Part shown: positions 8,260 through 16,574 of the stretch, one piece after another
How positions within the stretch are numbered: position 1 is the stretch's first letter
Layout: each line of letters opens with the position of its first letter
Assembly: GCA_944364005.1 (NCBI GenBank)
Contig: CALVVW010000019.1
Coordinates: 1-24,126, forward strand
Source: an uncultured Bacilli bacterium
GTDB taxonomy: Bacteria; Bacillota_I; Bacilli_A; RF39; UBA660
Direction: 5' to 3'
DNA: 24,126 nt
The notes under the pieces: generated by a model
What the model saw: only the letters and a program-made list of their open reading frames with translations
The model's database searches: none
What the model was told of the DNA's origin: nothing
Position numbers and translations under genes: made by a program

Positions 8260-8288
8260 ATTATACTATAAAAGAAAAAAAACGCCAA
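8260..8288 (-). promoter_or_regulatory. ftsA: ftsA-ftsZ promoter overlapping a terminator
   Basis: Minus strand: -35 TTGGCG (8288-8283), exactly 17 bases, -10 TATAAT (8265-8260), 25 bases before the ftsA ATG. The -35 hexamer is the loop and descending stem of the terminator that closes the upstream five-gene array. Transcription of ftsAZ can therefore be reset here. Confidence 0.65.
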
Positions 8289-8295
8289 GCGTTTT
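8279..8295 (-). terminator. terminator at the end of the five-gene membrane-protein array
   Basis: Minus-strand stem AAAACGC / GCGTTTT with a TTG loop (8295-8279), followed by TTTTCTTTT. It lies six bases after the stop codon of GT5. The stem is short (7 bp), so termination may be partial. Confidence 0.55.
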
Positions 8296-8301
8296 AACAA
8301 T

Positions 8302-9627
8302 TTAATTCTTATAATAAACTGCAAAATCTTCCCAAGAATCGACTTTTTCATAAGAATCTATAACATGCTTCACAATAGCCTTGTTAAATTGATTATATGG
8401 ATTATCATCATGGTAAAAAACTAAATTAACAATAATATAAACACCATGCATCTTCTCTATCTTATTTATCATTTTTTGATTACCATAATAACCATAATTA
8501 CCATACATTAACAAATCAAAATAAGTAATATCTTCTCCTCTACTAGTTTTATACTGCATAGCATTAGGCGATAAAATCAACTTATTATCATATTGATTAA
8601 AAAAATCAAAGTATTTAATCGTTTTCTTATACTCTTCACCAGCACATAATGTATACTGAAATCCTAAAATATCAGTAGCCCAGACAGGATTTAATAAATT
8701 ACAATAAGCAATAAACAACAAAATTGAATATAAAACAGACATAAAACTGACTAAATAATAAAAATAGCTATTTTTAATATGAATAATTTCTAACATCTGA
8801 ATAACAAAGCAAACAATATAAATCGCCAAATGATGCAAATCAAATAATGGAATCATAAAACTAAATCCCATAATTAAATAACAATTACGAATATCTTTTT
8901 TATTTTTTATAGTAATAACTATTTGAATAATCAAAAATAAAATACTAAGAAAAAAATATAAAGAAAAAGGTCTCCCATTTTCACTAGAAAAATCCAAAAG
9001 TCCTAAAAAGCATAAATCAATAAATGAATATAACGCCTGATTATATACTAAATAAATAAGAAAAATAAGACAAGGAATCACAAAACCAATAGCTCTTCGT
9101 AATAATTTTTTTAAATCCCTAAAATAATAAATAATAGAAGGAAGAATTAAAAAAATTCCTAAAGTATGTTTACTTAAAACCGCACACCCTATTACAAAAC
9201 CTATTAAATAATCTTTATCTGGATATTTTTTTTCTAAATATAAAAGAATTACCAACATAAATAATGCCATAAAATTATAAGTAGCATTGATACCTAAAAA
9301 TCCAAATAGACAAATACAAAATAATACCAAATAACTCTTCTTGCCATACATCTCAAATAAAAAATAAAACATAATCGTAACTAATACACTTTGTTCTATA
9401 ATAAACATTAAGTAGTTATCAAAGAAAAATAATCCTATAGACATAACAAAAGTATATAAAGGTGTAGTAATAATATTAAAATTCAAATATGGAACCTCTC
9501 CCTGAACAATAGCATGACTAAAGACATAATTATTAAGTGGATCTCCATACGTATTAGAAAATCCAAAAAACTCATAAATACAAAAAATAAAAAGAAAAAG
9601 AAATAAGTATCTCATCCACTTTTTCAT
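8302..9627 (-). CDS. GT5: polytopic membrane protein, GT-C glycosyltransferase-like
   Basis: 441 aa, last of five tandem paralogues. One N-terminal membrane segment is followed by an outer loop with the family pattern D29, NYVFSHAI and GEVPYLNFN, then about ten further membrane segments. Shared markers include YLEKKYPDKDY, SKHTLG, LCFLGLLDF and FDLHH. A soluble C-terminal part (from about 320) has EDITYFDLLMYGNYGYYG. GT-C enzymes use a lipid-linked sugar and carry a catalytic Asp in this first outer loop; by analogy D29 is the candidate. It is the most divergent copy: the second loop Asp kept in the others (PYxDFN) is Asn49, PP is TP, and TKQ is SKH. It may be specialised or inactive. It starts 3 bases after GT4, whose last codons hold its GGAGGG ribosome site. 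The acceptor is unknown. Confidence 0.7.
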   Translation of the reverse strand: MKKWMRYLFLFLFIFCIYEFFGFSNTYGDPLNNYVFSHAIVQGEVPYLNFNIITTPLYTFVMSIGLFFFDNYLMFIIEQSVLVTIMFYFLFEMYGKKSYLVLFCICLFGFLGINATYNFMALFMLVILLYLEKKYPDKDYLIGFVIGCAVLSKHTLGIFLILPSIIYYFRDLKKLLRRAIGFVIPCLIFLIYLVYNQALYSFIDLCFLGLLDFSSENGRPFSLYFFLSILFLIIQIVITIKNKKDIRNCYLIMGFSFMIPLFDLHHLAIYIVCFVIQMLEIIHIKNSYFYYLVSFMSVLYSILLFIAYCNLLNPVWATDILGFQYTLCAGEEYKKTIKYFDFFNQYDNKLILSPNAMQYKTSRGEDITYFDLLMYGNYGYYGNQKMINKIEKMHGVYIIVNLVFYHDDNPYNQFNKAIVKHVIDSYEKVDSWEDFAVYYKN

Positions 9628-9630
9628 AAT

Positions 9631-10956
9631 TTAACCCTCCAATACATAAACTTCATAAAAATCAATATTTTTAATTTTCTTACCATGCTCTAAAACATAT
9701 TCTAAAACCATAGGCTCTGTCTGATTATGAACAGTTTCGTTAGGGTTAATTAAAAATAAAGTATCTTTATCCATATCCTTAATTTTAGAAAGCAACCTCC
9801 AACTTCCATGATATCCTAAATTTCCCTGATTAATTAAATCTATATAACCAATATCTTCATCATTTATAATTTTAAAATAATATGAATCAGAACTTAAAAA
9901 TATAATTTTTTTATCTTTATTTTCATCAAGAAATCGATTCATCTTTTTAGTAAATTGTAATCTCTCATAATTAATAAACCTCATATAAAAATGATTGATA
10001 TCGTTAGGATAATAAGAAAGATTAAAAGAATTATCTTTAGCGGTAATAACAGCAAAAGCTAAAACACAAATAATACTTAGAACAGGATAATTAAAATATT
10101 TTTTCTTAATACGAGAACAGATTAATAATATAAAGGCAAAAAAAGCATAAAGGAAATGATATAAATCAACGATTGGAACAACAATACTATAAAAACATAA
10201 AACATAATAGTTTAGTATATCTTTAGGATTTTTCTTTATAAAATAAATAGTAGACAAAAGAATAATAAGAAAGAAAAACATATAGATAGTAAAAAACTCA
10301 CTATTGTAAGAAAAATCAAATAATCCTAAAATACATAAATTAACAAAAGAAGAAAAACTTCCACTAGTAACTAAAGAAATAGTAAAAATTAAAACAGGTA
10401 CTAAACACCCTATCATTCTTTTTAAAAGAAACTTTTTATGTTTAAAATAATACAAACTTGGAAAAAGCAAAAAGAATCCAACTGTATGTTTCGTAAGAAT
10501 TACAATACCTAGTAAAAATCCTACCAAATAATGGCTCCAGGAATATTTAGAAACAAATTCTTTTTCCATATAACACAACAATACTAATAAAATAAATAAG
10601 AACAAATTATAATTAGGAAAAGTAGAATTTACAGGGAAAAAGAAAAACAAGAAAAATATCCACATTTTATCCTGATACATTTTCTCAAGGAAAAATAAAC
10701 AAGCTGTAAGAATCAACGAATTTGTAATATGAAAGACAAGCATACTAGAACCAAAAAGGTAAAAAGGTAACGACATCAGCCAGGGATAAAAAGGAGGTAT
10801 CACCATATTAAAGTCCAAATAAGGAACAAGTCCCCTATACATGTTATTAGCAAAACCATAATTCCAAATCTCATCTAAATTAACCGGACTACAAATAAGG
10901 TTAAATATTAAAATTATGAAAAATACAAAAAAATACTTCATAACTTTCTTAATCAT
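9631..10956 (-). CDS. GT4: polytopic membrane protein, GT-C glycosyltransferase-like
   Basis: 441 aa, fourth of five tandem paralogues. After membrane segment 1 (about 7-24) the outer loop reads LDEIWNYGFANNMYRG and then PYLDFNMVIPP, with D28, E29 and D48. The Asp-Glu pair resembles the first-loop DE of protein-mannosyltransferase-type GT-C enzymes. The family markers YNLFLF, YMEKEF, TKHTVG, LCILGLFDF and VDLYH follow in order through about 10-11 membrane segments. The C-terminal soluble region has EDIGYIDLINQGNLGYHG. Predicted role: transfer of a sugar from a polyprenyl-phosphate carrier to an extracytoplasmic acceptor; this is inferred from fold type, not shown. Its ribosome site AAGGAG is formed by the last two codons of GT3, with 6 bases between the genes. 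Confidence 0.7.
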   Translation of the reverse strand: MIKKVMKYFFVFFIILIFNLICSPVNLDEIWNYGFANNMYRGLVPYLDFNMVIPPFYPWLMSLPFYLFGSSMLVFHITNSLILTACLFFLEKMYQDKMWIFFLFFFFPVNSTFPNYNLFLFILLVLLCYMEKEFVSKYSWSHYLVGFLLGIVILTKHTVGFFLLFPSLYYFKHKKFLLKRMIGCLVPVLIFTISLVTSGSFSSFVNLCILGLFDFSYNSEFFTIYMFFFLIILLSTIYFIKKNPKDILNYYVLCFYSIVVPIVDLYHFLYAFFAFILLICSRIKKKYFNYPVLSIICVLAFAVITAKDNSFNLSYYPNDINHFYMRFINYERLQFTKKMNRFLDENKDKKIIFLSSDSYYFKIINDEDIGYIDLINQGNLGYHGSWRLLSKIKDMDKDTLFLINPNETVHNQTEPMVLEYVLEHGKKIKNIDFYEVYVLEG

Positions 10957-10962
10957 AAATAT

Positions 10963-12324
10963 CTACTCCTTACTTAAATAATAAATCTCATAAAAATCTA
11001 TGGTTTTAACTTTCACACCAGATGTCATAATATAATCTACTGCCTCTTTCAAATACTGTTGTGGAGGGGAAGGCATCTCATAAGCCTCCTTATCAATAAC
11101 AAAATAACCATTCTCTACACTTTTCAATCTAGAAATAATTTTCAAGGTACCATCATAGCCATAATTACCATAATTAGGCAAATCAAAATAGGTGATATCC
11201 AAATTACTTTTAATCTTATAAAAATAATTTTCACTACCTCTTAAAAAATAAATAACATCATCATCCAAAGTCTCTACATATCGATCTAACTCATCAACCA
11301 CTTTACAATATCTCTCAGAAAGTAAACTAAACTGAAAATTAGGATAATGAATAATCTTCAAATCATCAAAGTATATATTTTGTATAACAAACCAAATAAC
11401 ACTTAAAGCAAGAACAAAGAAAATACATTGTTTATAAATAGATCTTTTTATATTCCCATCTAACAATATCAAAATAAAAAAAGCAGCCAAAAACAAAGAA
11501 ACATGATAATAATCAATGATAGGATAAACACAACTAGCAAAAACCAATACATAATAATTACAAATATCTTTAGGTTTTCGAACAATTCGAACAATAAGAA
11601 CAATCATAGCTAAAACAAAACATAGAAAATAAAACCATTCGATATAGAAATTACTATGACCAAAATCAAAAAGTCCGAAAAAGCACAAATCTAAAAAAGA
11701 AGCAAAACTACCTTGAAGAACTAAAATAATAAAACAGATAAAAACAGGAAGTAAAAAACCAGCAACCCTTTTCAATACTTTTTTATAATCAACAAACAAA
11801 TAATAAATTGATGCTAAAACAAGTAGTCCACCTACTGTCTGTTTCGTTAAAAAACTACATCCTAACAAAATACCTATCAAATAATCACTTTTATGATTTT
11901 TTTCACAATAAATAAGGAGTAATAAAAAGAATAAAAGTAAAAAATTATATCCCGGAAACATAACTGATACCATCGCAATAGGAAATGAAATAGAAAGAAA
12001 TATCAAATAAATCCATGTCTTATTACCAATCAAACGAAACAAAATAAAGAAAAACAGAGTAAGAAGTAGTGCTTGTTCCAAATAAAAAACTAAAATAGAA
12101 GAATTCAAAAATAAGAAAATGGAATATAACCATGGAGCAAGAGGTGGAATTACTAAATTAAAATCAACATAAGGAACCTCTCCTCTAGTAATTGCATAAC
12201 TAAATCCAAAATTAACATAACTATCTCCACGTGTTAAATTATAAGCAAGGACTAAACAATAGAAGAAATAAAAAAATAAGAATATGTATTTCAAATTACC
12301 CTTTTTAAACACTTTACTTCTCAT
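10963..12324 (-). CDS. GT3: polytopic membrane protein, GT-C glycosyltransferase-like
   Basis: 453 aa, third and longest of the five paralogues. First membrane segment about 12-30, then the outer loop with D34 (RGDSYVNFGFSYAI) and GEVPYVDFNLVIPP with D54. The downstream markers are FPGYNF, YCEKNHKSDY, TKQTVG, LCFFGLFDF and IDYYH. The C-terminal region has LDITYFDLPNYGNYGYDG, then a longer tail with EMPSPPQQY that the other copies lack. It overlaps the end of GT2 by 11 bases. Its purine-rich ribosome site AGGAAGGGGA is about 12 bases from the ATG, a longer spacing than elsewhere in the array, so it may depend on ribosomes arriving from GT2. Function is inferred from GT-C-like layout only. Confidence 0.7.
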   Translation of the reverse strand: MRSKVFKKGNLKYIFLFFYFFYCLVLAYNLTRGDSYVNFGFSYAITRGEVPYVDFNLVIPPLAPWLYSIFLFLNSSILVFYLEQALLLTLFFFILFRLIGNKTWIYLIFLSISFPIAMVSVMFPGYNFLLLFFLLLLIYCEKNHKSDYLIGILLGCSFLTKQTVGGLLVLASIYYLFVDYKKVLKRVAGFLLPVFICFIILVLQGSFASFLDLCFFGLFDFGHSNFYIEWFYFLCFVLAMIVLIVRIVRKPKDICNYYVLVFASCVYPIIDYYHVSLFLAAFFILILLDGNIKRSIYKQCIFFVLALSVIWFVIQNIYFDDLKIIHYPNFQFSLLSERYCKVVDELDRYVETLDDDVIYFLRGSENYFYKIKSNLDITYFDLPNYGNYGYDGTLKIISRLKSVENGYFVIDKEAYEMPSPPQQYLKEAVDYIMTSGVKVKTIDFYEIYYLSKE

Positions 12325-13642
12325 AAATCAAATAATCCCCTTCCTTTGCTAGTAGTGAAAAATGATTCATCACATACTCACAAACTTCGTACAAAAATTC
12401 TCCATTCTTGCCAATCTCATCCATCTCACGTTGATTAATAATATATAAATTAGAAGACTCCTCTATTCTTTTTATTAACTTCTCAACTCCATTATACCCG
12501 TAATTTCCATGTAAGAAAACTAAAAAATAATTAACATCTAAATTATTACCAACATAAATAAAACTATTTTTGGTAGATAATAAAACGGGAACATTATCTT
12601 TCTCATAATATTCTAAAAAAACTCGATTCATATCCGAAAGAATTTCATATTGTTCTGGTTGAACCAGATAATATTCTAAATTAGGTAAAAAATCCAATCT
12701 TTTACTAGAAAATCCTTGATAACAATAAAAATTAATAAAGCAAAGAAAAATACTAAGTCCTAAAAATAAATAGCAGTATTTCTTTTTTAGATCTATCCTA
12801 ATCATAAGATAAACAAATACACTACAAAAGAATAACAAGAAATGATAACTATCAAACAAAGGAATTACGAAGGAAAAAGTTGCTAAAGTATAATAAGCAT
12901 AAATACTTCTATCTTTTTTGAAAACATAAAAACACAATACTAAAAATAAAATAATAGAAAAATAAAAATAAATAGAAAATCCTGTCGTATTTTTAGAAAA
13001 ATCAAAAAGACCTAAAAGGCAAAGATCAAGAAAAGCCATAAGACTATGAGTAAATAATAAATAAACAAAGAACAAAACACATGGTATCAAAAAGCCAACG
13101 AATCTTTTCATCAATACTTTCAAATCTTTAATATAATAAAGAAAAACAGCAATCACAAAAAACATACCTATCGTCTGTTTTGTTAAAACACTAATTCCTA
13201 ACACAAAACCTACAAGATAATGATTTTTATGATATTTTTCCAAATAAAGTAATAAAATATAAAGACAAAAACAAAACAAATTATAAGTAGGAATAATAGT
13301 ATGTAAAAAAGGAAACAATAAAGCAAACAAAACAATAAAACTACGTTGATGAATCAATTGAAACAATAAATAAAAAGTAAACGTAAGTACCAAAGACCAT
13401 CCAAAAATATACCATAGATAATGATTGCTAAAAATGAAAAAGAGTGAAAAGAAAAAAGCACAAAATGGAGTGGACACAGTATTAAAATCAAGATAAGGTA
13501 TTTGTCCCCTACTAATAGCATAACTAAAACTATAATTCCAAAAAGAATCATAAGAATGATTATAAAAACTAAAAAGAGAAAGTACTAAAAAGAAAAAACA
13601 AAACAAAAATAGATACTTACTCCACTTTTTGATATATTTCAT
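12314..13642 (-). CDS. GT2: polytopic membrane protein, GT-C glycosyltransferase-like
   Basis: 442 aa, second of the five paralogues. The outer loop after membrane segment 1 has D32 (YDSFWNYSFSYAI) and GQIPYLDFN with D52, but the usual PP is STP. TKQTIG is at 154-159, LCLLGLFDF near 207 and FDSYH near 263. The C-terminal signature deviates: LDVNYFLVFLHGNYGYNG lacks the Asp of the usual Y(F/Y)DL. It overlaps GT1 by 26 bases; its strong site AAGGAGGGAG lies within the coding end of GT1, so translation is likely coupled. About 11 membrane segments are visible. It probably moves sugar from a lipid carrier outside the cell, by family resemblance. Confidence 0.7.
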   Translation of the reverse strand: MKYIKKWSKYLFLFCFFFLVLSLFSFYNHSYDSFWNYSFSYAISRGQIPYLDFNTVSTPFCAFFFSLFFIFSNHYLWYIFGWSLVLTFTFYLLFQLIHQRSFIVLFALLFPFLHTIIPTYNLFCFCLYILLLYLEKYHKNHYLVGFVLGISVLTKQTIGMFFVIAVFLYYIKDLKVLMKRFVGFLIPCVLFFVYLLFTHSLMAFLDLCLLGLFDFSKNTTGFSIYFYFSIILFLVLCFYVFKKDRSIYAYYTLATFSFVIPLFDSYHFLLFFCSVFVYLMIRIDLKKKYCYLFLGLSIFLCFINFYCYQGFSSKRLDFLPNLEYYLVQPEQYEILSDMNRVFLEYYEKDNVPVLLSTKNSFIYVGNNLDVNYFLVFLHGNYGYNGVEKLIKRIEESSNLYIINQREMDEIGKNGEFLYEVCEYVMNHFSLLAKEGDYLIYEK

Positions 13643-14969
13643 ACTCTCCCTCCTTCTCTACCAATGGATAATTTTCTATTACATAACGAATAATATCCAT
13701 ATTAAACTGACTATCCGAATCAAACATTTGATATTCAAAAGATGATAAAATAAAATAGGCATTCTTCTCTTGTTTTAAAGATTCTAATAATTTTTCTGTT
13801 CCATGATAACCATGATTTCCATAGTTTAATAAATCATAATAAGTAATATCTAAATTATTAATAATCTTAAAAAAATAAGCATTATTAGTCAAAAATATAA
13901 TATTTTTATTCTTATTCTGTTTCAAATAGTTAGATATAGATATAATATTCTCTTCTTCCTCCCGACTTATCTTTATCATTTCAAAATTAAGAAAACTAGC
14001 AACATAAGGCATTTCAAAATGATGACATACCATCATTATCATAAAATAAATAATGACAGAAAAACTAAAACAGAAACCAGTTAACCATCGTTTAGAAAAA
14101 GATATTCTAGAAAAAATAAGATAGCAAAAAACAAATAGAAATAAGCCAACATGATAATGATCAAAAAGTGGATAAGAAATGGTAGAAAAACAAAGTAAAT
14201 AACTCGTAAATAATTTATGATTTTTCTTAATTAAAAAATAAATTAAAATGGAAACTAAAATAAGCCATAACCAAAAATAAAAATTAGTAAAAAAACTACT
14301 CTGGTTCTTATTTTGAAAATCAAACATTCCTAGTACACAACAATTTAAAAAATCCAAAAAACTTCCAGACAATAAAAAATATCCTAAAAATACAAGAGAT
14401 ACACCAAAAATACCAAGAAGTCTTTTAAAAAACTTTTTCCTATCTTTAAATAAATAATATAGTGATGGTAAAACAAAAAAAACACCAACACTTTGTTTTG
14501 TAAAAATACATAGTCCTAACAAAATTCCGATAATATAATCATTACACTTTTTCTTCTCCAAATACAAAAGTAAAGTAAACAAAAGTATTAGTAAAAAATT
14601 ATACCCTGGAAAAATAATAGGAATTAAAAAAGAAGGAAGCGGAAATACTACCAAAATAAGTAATGAATATACTTTATTATCAAATAATTTTTCTAGAAAA
14701 TAAAATAAAATAACAAACAAAACTGACTGAAATAGCAAATAAGCAATATAAGAGTGAGAAAATAAAAAAGGTATTAAATAAACAAAAGGCGAAAAAGGTG
14801 GCACAACCATATTAAAATCAACATATGGCACTTCACCTCTTGCAATGGCATAACTAAATCCATAATTCCAAATAGCATCACTAGTAATAATAGAATAAGT
14901 AAAGCAACACAAAATAAAGCAAAACAAAAACAAGAATAAATACTTACTACCACTTAATACTTTTTTCAT
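13617..14969 (-). CDS. GT1: polytopic membrane protein, GT-C glycosyltransferase-like
   Basis: 450 aa, first of the five tandem paralogues and directly after divIB. Membrane segment 1 is about 9-28. The outer loop has SDAIWNYGFSYAIARG with D31, then PYVDFNMVVPP with D51. Further markers: FPGYNF (120-125), YLEKKKCNDY, TKQSVG (157-162), CVLGMFDF and FDHYH (269-273). About 10-12 membrane segments run to residue 316. A soluble region (320-450) holds LDITYYDLLNYGNHGYHG. The layout matches GT-C glycosyltransferases, including the G..LG....TK motif common in that group; no closer family can be named by eye. The gene starts 3 bases after the divIB stop, and its GGAG ribosome site is made of the last codons of divIB, so its output is tied to divisome synthesis. 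Confidence 0.72.
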   Translation of the reverse strand: MKKVLSGSKYLFLFLFCFILCCFTYSIITSDAIWNYGFSYAIARGEVPYVDFNMVVPPFSPFVYLIPFLFSHSYIAYLLFQSVLFVILFYFLEKLFDNKVYSLLILVVFPLPSFLIPIIFPGYNFLLILLFTLLLYLEKKKCNDYIIGILLGLCIFTKQSVGVFFVLPSLYYLFKDRKKFFKRLLGIFGVSLVFLGYFLLSGSFLDFLNCCVLGMFDFQNKNQSSFFTNFYFWLWLILVSILIYFLIKKNHKLFTSYLLCFSTISYPLFDHYHVGLFLFVFCYLIFSRISFSKRWLTGFCFSFSVIIYFMIMMVCHHFEMPYVASFLNFEMIKISREEEENIISISNYLKQNKNKNIIFLTNNAYFFKIINNLDITYYDLLNYGNHGYHGTEKLLESLKQEKNAYFILSSFEYQMFDSDSQFNMDIIRYVIENYPLVEKEGEYEIYQKVE

Positions 14970-14972
14970 AGT

Positions 14973-15662
14973 CTACTCCATTATCTGAAAATGATTTCCA
15001 TTATCTAAGTAAAGAATTCCTTTTCTATTTTCAAGTTGACTAAGTACATCATTATAATAATTAATCATATCAAACTTAGTCAAAGTCAAATAAACCATAT
15101 TACCATCATCCATATATAATAAGAATCGATCTTTATCATAATCATTAGGTTGATACTCAATATCAGAAATTTTACCTAAAATATCAGTTTTGATATCTGT
15201 CATTCCCTTAATAAAAGAACGATATTTATTATCTGGAACATAATTAATTAATCTAGGAATTCGAAACAAATCAATCTCTTCACTAACAGGGACCTCTTCT
15301 TTATTAGAAAAAACAACGGTCTTATTCGTATTATTAATAAACAACGGTTTACTTTCTTTAATATCTAAAACTAAAACATGAAAGAACTCTCTTTTTACTT
15401 CTGCTTTCTGAATATAAGGAGACTCTTCTAATTTATCTTCAATATTGCGAGTAGAAATCAAATAAAAACTAGGATAATCCCTAACTCCAGCAAGATTTAA
15501 AATATAATCATCTTTTAAATAACTAGTTCCTTCTACAATAAGGTTTTGAATAGGTAAATGAACAAAATAATAAATGCCAAAAGATAGTGCCACGAAAAAA
15601 AGAAGCACCATAAAGCAAGGCAACAATTTAATTTTTGTTTTCTTTACTATTTTCTTAGCCAT
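14973..15662 (-). CDS. divIB: cell division protein DivIB/FtsQ
   Basis: 229 aa. Bitopic divisome protein that works with FtsL/DivIC and the septal penicillin-binding protein. A short Lys-rich cytoplasmic end is followed by one membrane segment (about 12-32). A POTRA domain (about 36-105) opens with the typical PIQNLIVEG and has SPYIQKAEVKREF and IKESKPLF. The beta domain follows to the end. ATG 15662 is preceded by GGGAG, made from the last codons of murB; the in-frame TTG at 15674 precedes that site and is rejected. Identity also rests on its place after murG-murB, as in other Bacilli. The next gene is GT1, where Bacillus subtilis has ylxW. Confidence 0.92.
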   Translation of the reverse strand: MAKKIVKKTKIKLLPCFMVLLFFVALSFGIYYFVHLPIQNLIVEGTSYLKDDYILNLAGVRDYPSFYLISTRNIEDKLEESPYIQKAEVKREFFHVLVLDIKESKPLFINNTNKTVVFSNKEEVPVSEEIDLFRIPRLINYVPDNKYRSFIKGMTDIKTDILGKISDIEYQPNDYDKDRFLLYMDDGNMVYLTLTKFDMINYYNDVLSQLENRKGILYLDNGNHFQIME

Positions 15663-15664
15663 AT

Positions 15665-16573
15665 TTACTCCCAATTAACAAATTCTTGTTCTACCTTTAA
15701 TTCAACCTGATACTCCTGTTTTACTTTTTCTCTAACATAATCAATTAAACTTTTAATATCATCACTAGTGGCATGATCATAATTAATAATGAAATTAGCA
15801 TGTTTTTCACTTACTTTAGCTCCACCAATAGAAAATCCTTTCAAGCCCAAGTCTTCTATCAATTTACCAGCAAACATTCCTTCTGGATTACGAAAAACAG
15901 AACCAGCGGATGGATAGTTTAATGGTTGTGACTCCATTCTTCTCTTACGACGATCACGAATAACTTCTTCAATGGCAGATTTATCCCCTTTTTCTAAACG
16001 AAGTACAACTTCTAAACAAATATAACCAGGATGTGTTTGCAAAAAAGAACTCCGGTAATGAAAATTCATTTCTTTATTTTCAAGCTTAATTATTTTTAAA
16101 TCCGGTGTTAACACTGTAACATCTTGAACAACATATCCCATATCACTCTTATAAGCACCAGCATTCATATATACAGCACCACCAACGGTACCAGGAATAC
16201 CAGCTGCAAACTCTAGTCCAGCAAGGCCACGCTTAGCTGCCTGCAAAGAAAGTTTTACCAAAGAATAACCTGCTCCAACACGTACCTTTGAAGAAGAAAA
16301 AAATTCGATATCATTAAACTCATCTAACTTAATTAAGACACCTTCATATCTTTTCTCGCTAAAAAGTAAATTAGAACCAAATCCTAAGATTTTATATTTT
16401 ATATTATTTTGTTTCGCTTTTCGAATAAAACGAATTAAACCATCTACATTCTTAGGATAAAAAATAGCACTAGCAACACCACCTACTCGATACGTCGTAT
16501 GCTTATCCATCGAAACATCATATTCGAATTTACCTAGATTATCTTTTTCCAACTCTTTCAAAAAATCATTCAT
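15665..16573 (-). CDS. murB: UDP-N-acetylenolpyruvoylglucosamine reductase MurB
   Basis: 302 aa. FAD- and NADPH-dependent enzyme that makes UDP-N-acetylmuramate, a committed step of peptidoglycan precursor synthesis. FAD-binding motifs GFGSNLL (64-70), GLEFAAGIPGTVGG (119-132) and MNAGAY are present. The C-terminal domain has SAGSVFRNP, with S225 as the likely proton donor, then GKLIEDLGLKG and KHANFIIN. The length fits the short type II enzymes of Firmicutes. ATG 16573 is chosen; it comes one base after the murG stop with GGTGAG just before it. The TTG at 16585 is an alternative that would overlap murG. Confidence 0.95.
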   Translation of the reverse strand: MNDFLKELEKDNLGKFEYDVSMDKHTTYRVGGVASAIFYPKNVDGLIRFIRKAKQNNIKYKILGFGSNLLFSEKRYEGVLIKLDEFNDIEFFSSSKVRVGAGYSLVKLSLQAAKRGLAGLEFAAGIPGTVGGAVYMNAGAYKSDMGYVVQDVTVLTPDLKIIKLENKEMNFHYRSSFLQTHPGYICLEVVLRLEKGDKSAIEEVIRDRRKRRMESQPLNYPSAGSVFRNPEGMFAGKLIEDLGLKGFSIGGAKVSEKHANFIINYDHATSDDIKSLIDYVREKVKQEYQVELKVEQEFVNWE

Positions 16574-16574
16574 A

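Noticed and set aside
8235..8351. Longer ftsA frame starting at 8351 and overlapping GT5.
   Set aside because: The extra 39 residues are hydrophobic and unlike FtsA, span a terminator and promoter, and lack a ribosome site. ATG 8234 gives the family's normal N-terminus.
8302..14969. The five membrane proteins as O-antigen ligases, flippases (MurJ/Wzx) or transporters.
   Set aside because: They have an acidic first outer loop and a soluble C-terminal region typical of GT-C enzymes; no MATE-like repeats, ATP-binding motifs or Wzy-type large late loop were seen.
8302..14969. Recent duplication or direct DNA repeats within the GT array.
   Set aside because: At DNA level the copies are diverged even in conserved motifs; no long identical runs were noticed, so the duplications look old.
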